From an uncultured Porphyromonadaceae bacterium (GTDB taxonomy: Bacteria; Bacteroidota; Bacteroidia; Bacteroidales; Porphyromonadaceae), in assembly GCA_947253625.1 (NCBI GenBank), contig CAMYAB010000001.1:372001-436000 (forward strand): a stretch of 64,000 bases of DNA. Reading direction: 5' to 3'. The notes under the pieces are model-generated. The model saw nothing but the letters and a program-made list of their open reading frames with translations, made no database searches and was not told where the DNA came from. The translations under genes were made by a program, and so were the position numbers. Of the stretch, positions 7,619 to 16,453 are shown in pieces. Position 1 is the first letter of the stretch. Each line of letters begins with the position of its first letter.

Positions 7619-9033
7619 AGGCTTTCCACAACCTTTTTGGCGACCTCCATACCTTGCGCAATGCGCTTGGCCATACCGATACCATCCCTCATTCCACCGG
7701 CAATCACAAGTGTCGGATAAGCACGGCCAATACGCTCAAGGGCTTGGAAGCGCTTTTCGTAGCTCTGGTCGTATTGGGGGATGGCATGAGTGTATTGCAC
7801 CATCTCCAGTAGGGATGGCTCGATACCGCTTGGGATCTGCATCATTGTATAGAGTTCGTCGAGCCCCATCCGGATAATCTCATTCCGAGACTTTCCATCA
7901 AAGAGGTGGCGGTCACGCATTCCCCCCATGAATAGGGTAAAAAGTGCACTGTCGCTGTGAGGCACCCTACCCCTAAAACAGGAGCTCGGAAAAAGAATCC
8001 CAAGGACGTTGCGGTGCTCCCGGCTAGGCACCAACCCACCAAAAGCGTTTCGTGTAACCCCTGGCAAATGATCAAATCCGACAACGACTTCGATCATTGG
8101 GGCATATGGGAAATCACTCAGCACACCGGCTTCGTCCGCTATTGTGGGAGGCAAGATCGGGACCAATTGGTCGCCACGGACAGTTGTCACGACAAACTGT
8201 GTGGTAAGCGTGTGTCTCCGGTCCGACTCATCAAGATAGCTAACCTGCCAGGTTTTGTTCGGACCTTCTTGGAGCAAAATATCACGAGTACTCAGGACAA
8301 ATTGCCCTTTTTGCTTAGCACGGAGGTAGATCCCCTGCACCAAGTTGTCCAGCCCACCCTCGGCCGAAAAGACTTTTTTGGTGGCCAGCCTGTCGCGAGC
8401 TGTTTTCTTTTCCGAAAAAGCTTTGCGGATTGACCCTCCTATGAAGCTACCATAGTTCTGCTCCAACGCATACAGCTTGGGCAACGCAAAACGGGTGATA
8501 AAGTGATACGGATCACCTGCATAAACACCTCCAATAAAGGGGTCAACAGCATAGTCGACCATAGATTTTCCCAAACGCCGTTGGGCAAGATGTCCGACGG
8601 TCTCATTGGGGTCGGTCCCTCTTTTTCTAAAGGGTTCGAACGGCAATGAGAGCTTGTCTCTCCACGAAAAAAGTGGAGTAGACAGTCCGCTTACCGGCCC
8701 GTTGGGTAAGGCATGAAAGCGACTTCCTTTCCAGATCCATCGACATTCGGAGGCCGGATCAGCCACCTCCAACTTGGCAGTAGGTGCGGCGTAGTCAAAA
8801 AGCTCAACCACCTCCGGAGCGGACACACTCCCGGTATTGGGGCCGACCTCGTAGGTATATCCGGATTGGTGTCTCGTCTGAATCTGACCACCCAAGCGAT
8901 GAGACTTTTCCAGTAGGACAAAAGGTACGTTGCACTTATCAAACTGTGCGGCCGCGGCAAGCCCTGTCAGCCCACCGCCGATAATGACCACCGGGGTATC
9001 TATGCCGTTTTTATTCTCTTCCATCTGATTCAT
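7615..9033 (-). CDS. hemG: Protoporphyrinogen oxidase (FAD-dependent)
   Basis: Oxidises protoporphyrinogen IX to protoporphyrin IX, the penultimate step of haem synthesis. It is the oxygen-dependent, FAD-containing HemY type, although Bacteroidota annotations commonly use hemG. The 472-residue chain opens with the FAD dinucleotide fold VVIIGGGLTGLAAAAQFDK and VLLEKSHRLGGQI, then YEVGPNTGSV and DPFIGGVYAGDP, and closes with a C-terminal FAD loop LVIAGGMRDGIGMAKRIAQG. The start at 9033 was chosen; ATG 9024 is three codons in. Genus members often hold only late haem-pathway genes. It is followed directly by the DUF2007 gene with a 4-bp overlap. Confidence 0.93.
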   Translation of the reverse strand: MNQMEENKNGIDTPVVIIGGGLTGLAAAAQFDKCNVPFVLLEKSHRLGGQIQTRHQSGYTYEVGPNTGSVSAPEVVELFDYAAPTAKLEVADPASECRWIWKGSRFHALPNGPVSGLSTPLFSWRDKLSLPFEPFRKRGTDPNETVGHLAQRRLGKSMVDYAVDPFIGGVYAGDPYHFITRFALPKLYALEQNYGSFIGGSIRKAFSEKKTARDRLATKKVFSAEGGLDNLVQGIYLRAKQKGQFVLSTRDILLQEGPNKTWQVSYLDESDRRHTLTTQFVVTTVRGDQLVPILPPTIADEAGVLSDFPYAPMIEVVVGFDHLPGVTRNAFGGLVPSREHRNVLGILFPSSCFRGRVPHSDSALFTLFMGGMRDRHLFDGKSRNEIIRMGLDELYTMMQIPSGIEPSLLEMVQYTHAIPQYDQSYEKRFQALERIGRAYPTLVIAGGMRDGIGMAKRIAQGMEVAKKVVESL

Positions 9034-9097
9034 CCATTAGCCGGACTTACTTGCGAATAAGGCATACACAAAACACCGACCAATTTTAGTAAAAGAA

Positions 9098-9135
9098 AGG
9101 CTCTGAATAGTTAGATCCAACCGAATTCAGAGCCT
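9098..9135 (-). terminator. Rho-independent terminator after the MscS gene
   Basis: An 11-bp perfect stem, AGGCTCTGAAT with ATTCAGAGCCT, encloses a 16-nt loop. On the minus strand the stem is followed by TTCTTTTACT. It lies 39 bp past the end of the MscS gene and 65 bp before hemG, so it separates the two transcription units. Confidence 0.75.
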
Positions 9136-9173
9136 TCGTTTGATTTCGACCCTTCTCTACTTTTCAGGCCAAT

Positions 9174-10460
9174 TCACTTACTGTTGTCTTCGTGACTTTT
9201 AGTCGAATCCACATGTACATGCGTGTCACCATCCTCACTGTTTATATTCAGCCTAAGCTGGTCACGACTACTGCTTCTCTGGAATACCTCCAGTCCAAAA
9301 TAGGGGATGACAGCAAGCAGGTGCTCAAATATCTCACTGACAATCTGCTCATACACTGCCCATTCTGTGGTGTTGGTGAAGAAGTAAAGCTGCAACGGCA
9401 ACCCCTGATCACCCATAGCCTGATGGCGCACCATGCAGGTAAAGCCCTCTTTTTTGACCGTGCCCAGACTCAACAAATAGGATTGAATGTACCTCCTAAA
9501 AAGCCGGATATTCGTCACATTGCTAAAGTGATCCAGCTCCTCTACAAGGTTGACCTTGTCCAATGCCGGCTGTAGAGCCGGAGTGTTGTGTAGCTTGGTG
9601 ACAAAGTCCTCGTCCACAAAGCTGATCGTCTTCACATCGACAAAAAGGTTGCGTTGCATGCGCCTACCGCCGGACTGTTGCATGCCACTCCAGTTTTGAA
9701 AAGGACTGGAGATAAGGGTATATGGGGGGATTGTATATATCGTCTTGTCAAAGCTCCGAACCTTGATCGTCGTGAGAGATATATCCTCCACATCTCCATC
9801 TACCTCAGTGCCCGGGACGGTGATCCAATCACCCACCTTTACCATATTATTACCGGATAGCTGGATGCTGGCCACGAACCCAAGCAACGTGTCCTTGAAG
9901 ACCAACATCAGCACGGCAGAAAGAGCCGCCAAGCTACCAAAAATGGTACGCATGTCGATGCTGAAAATCAGAGAGACAATGTAGAGAGAGACAATAAAGT
10001 ATACGATCACCTTTATTGCCTGAAACATGTTCACAAAAGGATTGTCCCTATACTGCTCATGCGCAAGCATCCAATTGCGTCCGGCATCCAAGACCGAGGC
10101 AACTATCCGTACGATCAAGAGAGAGATATAGACGGCAGCCAAGGTTCCGAGGATGGTCTTGACGATATGAGCATTGGGAAATGGTACGCTAAGCAGCTGA
10201 GAAAAAAGATATACCGATACGATCCTAATCAGACGAGGGACAATGTTCGTACTGACAATGTTTACACCCTCAAATCCTTTTATTTTGGACAAAACCCTGG
10301 GAATCGAGCGCAAAAAAAGGATCCGCAACAAGAGCTCAATGATTGCCACAGTGACAACCACAAGTCCAAGTACGGACAGAATGTATAGTACCGACCCCTC
10401 CTCAAGTTGTATCGGGAAGCTATCGATGAGTCCCGAGACAAGCCATCTTAGTTCGTCCAT
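9174..10460 (-). CDS. Mechanosensitive channel protein, MscS family (YbdG-like)
   Basis: A 428-residue inner-membrane channel that likely relieves osmotic pressure. Four to five spans fill residues ~20-185. The pore helix and beta-domain follow: FGSLAALSAVLMLVFKDTLLGFVASIQLSGNNMVKVGDWI, then PGTEVDGDVEDISLTTIKVRSFDKTIYTIPPYTL, which is diagnostic of MscS. The long C-terminal part (residues ~270-400) is the extended cytosolic domain of YbdG-type channels. The end is acidic and polar. A terminator follows. It is preceded by a DUF4595-like gene with a 21-bp gap, so the two may be co-transcribed. Confidence 0.92.
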   Translation of the reverse strand: MDELRWLVSGLIDSFPIQLEEGSVLYILSVLGLVVVTVAIIELLLRILFLRSIPRVLSKIKGFEGVNIVSTNIVPRLIRIVSVYLFSQLLSVPFPNAHIVKTILGTLAAVYISLLIVRIVASVLDAGRNWMLAHEQYRDNPFVNMFQAIKVIVYFIVSLYIVSLIFSIDMRTIFGSLAALSAVLMLVFKDTLLGFVASIQLSGNNMVKVGDWITVPGTEVDGDVEDISLTTIKVRSFDKTIYTIPPYTLISSPFQNWSGMQQSGGRRMQRNLFVDVKTISFVDEDFVTKLHNTPALQPALDKVNLVEELDHFSNVTNIRLFRRYIQSYLLSLGTVKKEGFTCMVRHQAMGDQGLPLQLYFFTNTTEWAVYEQIVSEIFEHLLAVIPYFGLEVFQRSSSRDQLRLNINSEDGDTHVHVDSTKSHEDNSK

Positions 10461-10481
10461 TTTGTTTCTTTTTTTTAGTGA

Positions 10482-11330
10482 TTAGTTATTGAGGTACTTG
10501 ATATCGTAGGTGGTTCTGGCGTGGTCGCTGACCTCAGGCTCGCTGACCACTGTTGTCTCCTGTATGATCTGTACCGGGCGATCATACTTATCACACAAGT
10601 ACGAAAAAGATGAGTGCTCGATACGATCCTCAGCCTCTATTTCCATCGTTGCAAGGTAGTTGCGTGACCTAGTGCCCATCACATAAGTCATGAGCATATC
10701 CGGTGCAAAAGGCATAGAAAGTGCGTTGAGGTCAGGGAATAGATGGTTCTCCACATTCTTATAGTAGGACATCCTGATATTGTTTCCACCGGTAGTCCGA
10801 ATACCCACGAGGTTGCCATCCTGCCACTCATAGGATATCACCCGATCATCGGTGACCGACTTTTTGAGCTCCGCACCGACGACAGTAGAGTCGTACCTCT
10901 GCTCTTTTCCTCCCGTACAACGCACGGATACAAGGTCGACCATCCCATACTCATCGAGATTATAGTTGGCCACTATAGGGGTGTCTCCAACCTCGCCCGT
11001 TCCCTGGAAGGTGAGGATCTTATCCTCGTACACCTCCACCTCTATCAAGCTCTCGCCTATTACCGCACCGGATCCGTCCACCGTAACAGACCTGGCCCAT
11101 GAGCAGTTTTCCTCATCATCCCACCCAAAGGTCATCAAGCCGGATGTCACGCCATCCTTGGTCACGATGATGGAGTCTACCAGCGGACTAAAGGCATTGG
11201 CAGAGCGTGTGCGATTCAACCTCCTCCGGACGAGCTCGAATACCAAGATACCTGCACCGGCTCCGAGGCCAAGCATTAGGAGGCTTTTTAGCGTGCTGTT
11301 ATTCTGACTGTTGGTGTTTTGTCCATTCAT
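10482..11330 (-). CDS. Hypothetical membrane-anchored protein resembling DUF4595
   Basis: A 282-residue protein. An N-terminal span (LKSLLMLGLGAGAGILVFELV) is followed by RRRLNRTR. The rest is beta-rich, with short repeats of the type DEYGMVDLVSVRCTGGKEQRYDS and a central DLNALSMPFAPDMLMTYVMG plus TRSRNYLATMEI. That arrangement resembles DUF4595-type surface proteins of Bacteroidota, but this one has an uncleaved anchor rather than a lipobox. I chose ATG 11330 because AGGAAAAATC precedes it directly. Function unknown. A TACCTTTG box lies about 45 bp upstream. Confidence 0.72.
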   Translation of the reverse strand: MNGQNTNSQNNSTLKSLLMLGLGAGAGILVFELVRRRLNRTRSANAFSPLVDSIIVTKDGVTSGLMTFGWDDEENCSWARSVTVDGSGAVIGESLIEVEVYEDKILTFQGTGEVGDTPIVANYNLDEYGMVDLVSVRCTGGKEQRYDSTVVGAELKKSVTDDRVISYEWQDGNLVGIRTTGGNNIRMSYYKNVENHLFPDLNALSMPFAPDMLMTYVMGTRSRNYLATMEIEAEDRIEHSSFSYLCDKYDRPVQIIQETTVVSEPEVSDHARTTYDIKYLNN

Positions 11331-11373
11331 GATTTTTCCTATCGCTATGTGCTGTTGAAACTCCCACCCATCA

Positions 11374-11381
11374 CAAAGGTA
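11374..11381 (-). promoter_or_regulatory. Bacteroidota -7 box for the DUF4595-like gene
   Basis: TACCTTTG on the minus strand fits the TAnnTTTG consensus and lies 44 bp upstream of the chosen start. No clear TTTG -33 element is seen at the expected distance. Confidence 0.5.
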
Positions 11382-11508
11382 GTCATTTTTCAGCAGACTA
11401 CCTGTCCTAGAGTTCACTTCAAGATTTTGCAAGTAAGGAGAGGTACAAAAGGTACGAACGAACCCGTTACTTTCCGAACGGTCGCAATGTCCACAGCAAG
11501 GGTTATAA

Positions 11509-11750
11509 AGTCCACGCTATGTACTTCCAAACTATTTTTCCCGGTCGAAAAACTTGAAATCACAGTGTGGTTTATTCAAATCACAATGTGATTTATTCGC
11601 GTCACAATGTGATTTGAACAAATCACATTGTGATTTTATCTTTTTCTTGGACATAAGTACCTTTTTCTCCGACCTCGCCGGCTTTTTGTCCCGGCAAAAA
11701 TTGTCTGTCGGGAAGCCCGGAGACCGTCACGAAGTACTCGGCACAAGCCA
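11509..11750 (+). repeat. Dispersed intergenic element, copy 1
   Basis: About 242 bp that align along their whole length with 37227-37476. Shared left part: CTATGTACTTCCAAACTATT then CGGTCGAAAAACT. Shared centre: a four-unit palindromic array. Shared right part: GGACATA, CCTTTTTCTCCGACCTC, AAAATTGTC. Flanks beyond these limits do not match. It lies between the end of ppdK and the start of the DUF4595-like gene, in a 563-bp gap that otherwise holds only the ppdK terminator and a promoter box. No transposase is seen, so it may be a non-autonomous element or a conserved structured region. Confidence 0.8.
11557..11636 (+). repeat. 21-bp tandem palindromic array inside element copy 1
   Basis: The core TCAC begins at 11560, 11581, 11602 and 11623: an exact 21-bp period. 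The palindromes read TCACAGTGTGG, TCACAATGTGA, TCACAATGTGA and TCACATTGTGA, mostly flanked by AAA and TTT. The 21-bp period also preserves one reading frame (a seven-residue repeat such as SQCDLFK), but no convincing start codon or ribosome site supports a gene. Confidence 0.85.
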
Positions 11751-11789
11751 TAATAACCTGCGGAACGGCACCCTCTCAAGGAGGGGGCT

Positions 11790-11835
11790 AAAAAAAACGG
11801 CCTACCCCGAAACTCGCTAAAGTTTCGGAGTAGGC
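11790..11835 (-). terminator. Rho-independent terminator after ppdK
   Basis: GCCTACCCCGAAACT at 11800-11814 pairs with AGTTTCGGAGTAGGC at 11821-11835 around a 6-nt loop. On the minus strand it is followed by CCG and eight T residues. It sits about 60 bp past the ppdK stop. Confidence 0.88.
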
Positions 11836-11893
11836 TTATTGTTTTATGGAGGGGGAAAAGCTCCCCCACCTCCATACTGTTCTGCGCAGCTAC

Positions 11894-14635
11894 TTAATTC
11901 TTACGCATATCCTCTACCGCAGCTTGTGCAGCCGCCAGTCGGGCAATAGGCACACGATACGGAGAGCAAGAGACATAGTTCAGGCCCACCCTGTGACAAA
12001 ACTTCACAGAAGCCGGTTCGCCACCATGCTCGCCACAGATACCGCAAATCAGATCCGGACGGACAGACCTACCACGCTCGGTGGCCAGCTGAATAAGCTG
12101 CCCCACACCATGCTGGTCGAGGACCTGGAATGGGTCGACCTTCAGTATCTTCTTCTCAAGATAAACGGGCAAGAACGAAGCTATATCGTCTCTTGAGTAG
12201 CCAAAGGTCATCTGTGTCAGGTCATTGGTTCCGAATGAGAAGAACTCCGCAGAGGAGGCTATCCGGTCAGCTGTCAGTGCGGCACGCGGCACTTCGATCA
12301 TCGTCCCGACCTTGTACTCAATAGTGTCGCCATATTGCTCAAAAAGATTCTCTGCTGTGCTTCGGATCACACGCTCCTGCTCTTTGAACTCATACAGGAT
12401 ACCTGTCAGTGGGACCATGATCTCGGGGATTGGGTTGAGCCCTTCGCGCTTTAGGTCCAGTGCGGCTCCGATGATGGCCTTGGTCTGCATCTCCGTAATC
12501 TCAGGATAGCTGTTGCCCAGACGGCAGCCACGGTGACCCAGCATAGGGTTGAGCTCGCTTAGGCTGGCGACACGCTCTTGGATCTTCCGTACCGAAATAC
12601 CCATCTCCTTTGCCATCTCCTCCTGACCATGAAGGTCGTGAGGGACAAACTCATGCAGAGGCGGATCGAGTAGACGGATGATGACCGGCTTATCGTTCAT
12701 CACACGCAGTATCTCACGGAAGTCGTTTTGCTGGTAGGGGAGGATACGTGCCAGAGCCTCTTTGCGTCCCTCGGCATCCTCTGCCAGGATCATGCGACGC
12801 ATAGCCTTGATCTTGTCGCCCTCAAAGAACATATGCTCCGTGCGGCACAAACCTATACCCTTGGCACCGAAGTTCAGTGCGACCTTGGCATCACGAGGGG
12901 TATCAGCGTTGGTAAAGACCATCAATTTGGTGTACTTCTCGCAGAGATCCATGAGCTCTTGGAAGTCGGGATCCAGCTCTGCCGCCTTGGTCGTTATTTC
13001 ACCTTCGTATACGACTCCGGTGGTTCCGTTGAGGGAGATGTGGTCTCCTTCTTTGTAGGTACGTCCATCCACGGTCAGTGTGCGAGCCTTGTAGTCAATG
13101 ACTAGTGCACCCGCTCCGGACACACAGCACTTACCCATACCGCGAGCGACCACGGCGGCATGGCTGGTCATACCGCCACGTGCGGTCAGGATACCATCTG
13201 CCACTTGCATTCCGACCAGATCCTCGGGTGAAGTCTCGTTGCGCACCAGTATGACACGATGAGCACCATCCTCACGCAAACGCTTAGCATCCTCAGCAAA
13301 GAACGTGATAATACCCGTCGCTGCTCCGGGTGATGCTGGCAGGCCTTGGGTGATCACTCTGGCTTTTCGCTCGGATTTTTCATCAAAAATCGGGTGAAGC
13401 AACTCATCAAGCTTATTGGGGTCGATCCGAAGCAGAGCTGTCTGCTCATCAATCAGCCCTTCATGCAAGAGGTCCGTTGCTATCTTGACCATCGCTTTGC
13501 CGGTACGCTTGCCGTTGCGTGTCTGCAAGAACCAGAGTTTACCCTCTTGTACGGTAAACTCCATATCCTGCATGTCCCGATAGTGTTGCTCGAGTTTGTG
13601 CTGAATATCAAAGAGCTGCTTGTATATTTCGGGCATTGCCTCCTCCATGGAGCTCATCTTCTCGGCACGCTCTGCCTCTGATATTCCGGCCAACTTGGCC
13701 CAACGACGTGAGCCCTCCAGAGTAATCTCTCGTGGGGTACGCACACCGGCCACGACATCCTCACCCTGTGCATTGATGAGGTATTCGCCATTGAAGCGAT
13801 TCTCTCCTGTAGCCGCATTTCGTGAGAAGCAGACTCCGGTGGCGGACGTGTCGCCCATATTGCCGTACACCATAGCTTGGACGTTGACGGCTGTACCCCA
13901 CTCCTCAGGGATTCCCTCCATCTTGCGGTAGACAATGGCACGCTCATTCATCCATGAGCCAAACACCGCTCCGATAGCTCCCCACAGCTGGTCATAGACA
14001 TTGGTCGGAAACTCTTTCCCAGTACGATCCAGGACCGCTTTCTTGAAGCGTGCCACCAACTCCTGCAGATCCTCAGTGGTCAGCTCTGTATCCTCCTCTA
14101 TCCCCCGTGCTTTCTTTACCTCCTCTATGATTTCCTCAAAGGGGTCGATGTCATCTTTATTTTCGGGCTTTAGTCCAAGGACCACGTCACCGTACATCTG
14201 TACGAAACGACGGTAAGAGTCCCAGGCAAAGCGTGGATTATTGGTCTTTTTTGCCAGCCCTTCTACCACCTCATCGTTTAGTCCGAGGTTGAGAATAGTA
14301 TCCATCATACCGGGCATCGATGCCGGAGCACCGGAGCGGACGGAGACAAGGAGAGGATTGGACACGTCGCCAAAGGTGGACCTCATCAGTCGCTCCACCT
14401 TCGACATATTCTCCTTTATCTCAGGCAGGATAGCCTCCTTTGTGGCTTCCTCACCTTTATCATAAAACTCATGACACACATCCGTGGTAATGGTGAAGCC
14501 GGGAGGAACCGGTACTCCGACCAGATTCATCTCCGCCAAGTTGGCTCCCTTTCCGCCAAGCAACATGCGCATGTCGGCACTACCTTCGGCAGTACCATCT
14601 CCAAAAAAATAAATGCGTTTCTTTGATTCGCTCAT
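11894..14635 (-). CDS. ppdK: Pyruvate, phosphate dikinase
   Basis: Interconverts pyruvate, ATP and phosphate with PEP, AMP and pyrophosphate; in anaerobes it links glycolysis and gluconeogenesis with pyrophosphate. The protein is 913 residues, full family length. The N-terminal ATP-grasp domain begins YFFGDGTAEG and LLGGKGANLAEM, with GGAPASMPGMMDTILNLGLN-like text (SGAPASMPGMMDTILNLG). The phosphohistidine loop is GGMTSHAAVVARGMGK. The C-terminal PEP barrel ends with FGTNDLTQMTFGYSRDD and the catalytic Cys in GICGEHGGEP. A TATCTTTG box lies 64 bp upstream and a strong terminator follows, so it is probably monocistronic. Confidence 0.97.
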   Translation of the reverse strand: MSESKKRIYFFGDGTAEGSADMRMLLGGKGANLAEMNLVGVPVPPGFTITTDVCHEFYDKGEEATKEAILPEIKENMSKVERLMRSTFGDVSNPLLVSVRSGAPASMPGMMDTILNLGLNDEVVEGLAKKTNNPRFAWDSYRRFVQMYGDVVLGLKPENKDDIDPFEEIIEEVKKARGIEEDTELTTEDLQELVARFKKAVLDRTGKEFPTNVYDQLWGAIGAVFGSWMNERAIVYRKMEGIPEEWGTAVNVQAMVYGNMGDTSATGVCFSRNAATGENRFNGEYLINAQGEDVVAGVRTPREITLEGSRRWAKLAGISEAERAEKMSSMEEAMPEIYKQLFDIQHKLEQHYRDMQDMEFTVQEGKLWFLQTRNGKRTGKAMVKIATDLLHEGLIDEQTALLRIDPNKLDELLHPIFDEKSERKARVITQGLPASPGAATGIITFFAEDAKRLREDGAHRVILVRNETSPEDLVGMQVADGILTARGGMTSHAAVVARGMGKCCVSGAGALVIDYKARTLTVDGRTYKEGDHISLNGTTGVVYEGEITTKAAELDPDFQELMDLCEKYTKLMVFTNADTPRDAKVALNFGAKGIGLCRTEHMFFEGDKIKAMRRMILAEDAEGRKEALARILPYQQNDFREILRVMNDKPVIIRLLDPPLHEFVPHDLHGQEEMAKEMGISVRKIQERVASLSELNPMLGHRGCRLGNSYPEITEMQTKAIIGAALDLKREGLNPIPEIMVPLTGILYEFKEQERVIRSTAENLFEQYGDTIEYKVGTMIEVPRAALTADRIASSAEFFSFGTNDLTQMTFGYSRDDIASFLPVYLEKKILKVDPFQVLDQHGVGQLIQLATERGRSVRPDLICGICGEHGGEPASVKFCHRVGLNYVSCSPYRVPIARLAAAQAAVEDMRKN

Positions 14636-14698
14636 AATACTATTACTAATTAACCATTCTTTTCCAAGAATACCATAGAAATATGGGTTCTAAGCATT

Positions 14699-14706
14699 CA
14701 AAGATA
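14699..14706 (-). promoter_or_regulatory. -7 box for ppdK
   Basis: TATCTTTG on the minus strand, 63 bp before the ppdK ATG, is a perfect TAnnTTTG match. No TTTG -33 element is evident. The remaining ~200 bp of this gap up to the tRNA promoter show nothing else recognisable. Confidence 0.55.
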
Positions 14707-14873
14707 ACTAAATATCCCAATATAGCCGTTTGCTTCTAGCCATAAACGATTTCGCTTCTGCGCAATAGAGAAAACGCCACTATGCAGCCCCCAAAAACAT
14801 CTACAACTAAGCGACAACCGAGAGTCGAAAAGGCGTACTTTTCCTACAAGCGAACAAGTGGCCATCCGAACGC

Positions 14874-14904
14874 TTGCGTTATTGACAAATATTTCCTATC
14901 TTTG
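14874..14904 (+). promoter_or_regulatory. Promoter of tRNA-Gly(GCC)
   Basis: TTG at 14874-14876 and TATCTTTG at 14897-14904 are separated by 20 bp, a good Bacteroidota promoter. The mature tRNA starts 10 bp after the -7 box. Confidence 0.75.
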
Positions 14905-14914
14905 CGTAGAAATT

Positions 14915-14987
14915 GCGGAAGTAGCTCAGTTGGTAGAGCACAACCTTGCCAAGGTTGGGGTCGCGGGTTCGAGTCCCGTCTTCCGCT
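14915..14987 (+). tRNA. tRNA-Gly (anticodon GCC)
   Basis: A 73-nt cloverleaf: acceptor GCGGAAG pairs with CTTCCGC, D-arm TAGCTCAGTTGGTAGAGC, anticodon loop TTGCCAA giving GCC, T-arm CGGGTTCGAGTCCCG. Discriminator T. No CCA is encoded. Confidence 0.97.
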
Positions 14988-15002
14988 CATTCCACGAACT
15001 CT

Positions 15003-15039
15003 AAAGTGCTGTAGGTCGATTGACCTATGGCACTTTTTT
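15003..15039 (+). terminator. Terminator after tRNA-Gly
   Basis: AAAGTGC-TG-TAGGTC pairs with GACCTA-TG-GCACTTTTTT around a GATT loop, ending in a run of six T. It lies 15 bp after the tRNA. Confidence 0.85.
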
Positions 15040-15081
15040 GTAAGTTTCGAAAGGGTTGGAGTGGACGAATAAGCCATCAAA

Positions 15082-15130
15082 AAAGGTAGCTTGGCAACTC
15101 TCACTCACGAGACATTGCCAAGCTACCTTT
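15082..15130 (-). terminator. Terminator after clpX
   Basis: A 15-bp perfect stem, AAAGGTAGCTTGGCA with TGCCAAGCTACCTTT. On the minus strand it is followed by TTT, 28 bp past the clpX stop; on the plus strand CTTTGTTTT follows, so it may work both ways. Confidence 0.85.
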
Positions 15131-15157
15131 CTTTGTTTTAGTCGGGAGCGCTCAGAA

Positions 15158-16453
15158 TCAGCTACCTACTGACTGCAGAGAGGTCGCCCTAAAGTGCTCC
15201 TCTGCATACTTGCGAGTAATGTGAAGTGACTTTTTACCAGAGGAGGGAGCTTCAAACATTGCATCTGTCATGATTGACTCAAATATGCTCCGCAAGCCAC
15301 GGGCTCCGACCTTGAACTCCACCGCTTTTTCCACGATGAAGTCGTACACCTCCGGATCAATCTTGAGATCGACACCGTCCATTGCCATAAGCTTGCGGTA
15401 CTGCTTTGAGATGGCATTCTTGGGTTCGGTCAGGATTCTCTTGAGCGAGTCAGGATCCAGCGGAGTAAGGTAAGTCAGGACCGGAAGTCGACCAATCAGT
15501 TCAGGTATCAGCCCGTAGGACCTTAGGTCGGCCGGTGTCACATACTTTAGGAGGTCATCACCCTCCTCCTTTTTGTGTCCTCGAGTGGTGCTGTTGTAGC
15601 CCACCATCCTAGTATTGAGACGCTGGGCTATCTTTCGCTCTATGCCATCAAAAGCTCCTCCACAAATGAATAGTATGTTTTCGGTATTGACCAGTATCAT
15701 CTTTTGCTCCGGGTGCTTACGTCCACCCTCTGGAGGGACATTGACATCGGCCCCTTCTAGGAGTTTCAGCAGGCCTTGTTGTACGCCTTCGCCCCCTACA
15801 TCACGAGTGATACTGGGGTTATCCGCTTTGCGTGAAAGTTTGTCCACCTCGTCGATGAAGACAATCCCACGCTCAGCCGCCTCCACATCGTAGTCTGCCA
15901 CTTGCAGGAGTCTACTGAGGATACTCTCGACATCCTCTCCTACATATCCGGCCTGCGTAAAAACGGTAGCATCCACTATCGTAAATGGGACCTTGAGCAT
16001 CCGTGCGACCGACTTGGCAATCAGTGTCTTTCCGGTGCCGGTGGGTCCTACCATGATCATGTTGCTTTTGTCGAGCTCGACATCTTGATCCTCGGGGTTG
16101 TTGAGCTTCTGTTTAGCCTTTCCGGTCTTGTTTAGTCCCTTGCTGTAAAGTCGCTTATAATGATTGTAGACTGCGACAGCAATACTCTTTTTGGCCTCCG
16201 ACTGTCCGATGACATACTCGTCCAAAAACTCAACTATCTCTTTGGGCTTTGGCAGATCCTCCAGATCAGGGAAGCTAAAGCGCGCTCTTTTGCTCTCTGC
16301 TTCCTCAGCGTTTTTGACAGCATAGTGCACTGCATCAGCACATTCATTGCATAGGTAACCTACCGGACCGGGGATGAGGTACTTCACCATTTCTTCCGGC
16401 CGGCCACAGACACTACAGGTGTGGCTGTACCTTGACTTCGAGTTTTTTGCCAT
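15158..16453 (-). CDS. clpX: ATP-dependent Clp protease ATP-binding subunit ClpX
   Basis: AAA+ unfoldase that feeds tagged proteins to ClpP. The 431-residue chain has the N-terminal zinc-binding domain (CSVCGRPEEMVKYLIPG with a second CNEC), Walker A GPTGTGKTLIAK, Walker B IVFIDEVDKL, the pore loop region AGYVGEDVES, sensor RLPVLTYL, and the IGF-type ClpP-docking region is replaced by the local HKKEEGDD loop area I could not resolve fully. It starts immediately after the clpP stop (TAA-ATG with no gap), so the pair is one operon. No trigger factor gene precedes clpP here. Confidence 0.97.
   Translation of the reverse strand: MAKNSKSRYSHTCSVCGRPEEMVKYLIPGPVGYLCNECADAVHYAVKNAEEAESKRARFSFPDLEDLPKPKEIVEFLDEYVIGQSEAKKSIAVAVYNHYKRLYSKGLNKTGKAKQKLNNPEDQDVELDKSNMIMVGPTGTGKTLIAKSVARMLKVPFTIVDATVFTQAGYVGEDVESILSRLLQVADYDVEAAERGIVFIDEVDKLSRKADNPSITRDVGGEGVQQGLLKLLEGADVNVPPEGGRKHPEQKMILVNTENILFICGGAFDGIERKIAQRLNTRMVGYNSTTRGHKKEEGDDLLKYVTPADLRSYGLIPELIGRLPVLTYLTPLDPDSLKRILTEPKNAISKQYRKLMAMDGVDLKIDPEVYDFIVEKAVEFKVGARGLRSIFESIMTDAMFEAPSSGKKSLHITRKYAEEHFRATSLQSVGS

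Noticed and set aside
14844..15104. Frames across tRNA-Gly(GCC)
   Set aside because: They run through the tRNA and its terminator and resemble no protein.
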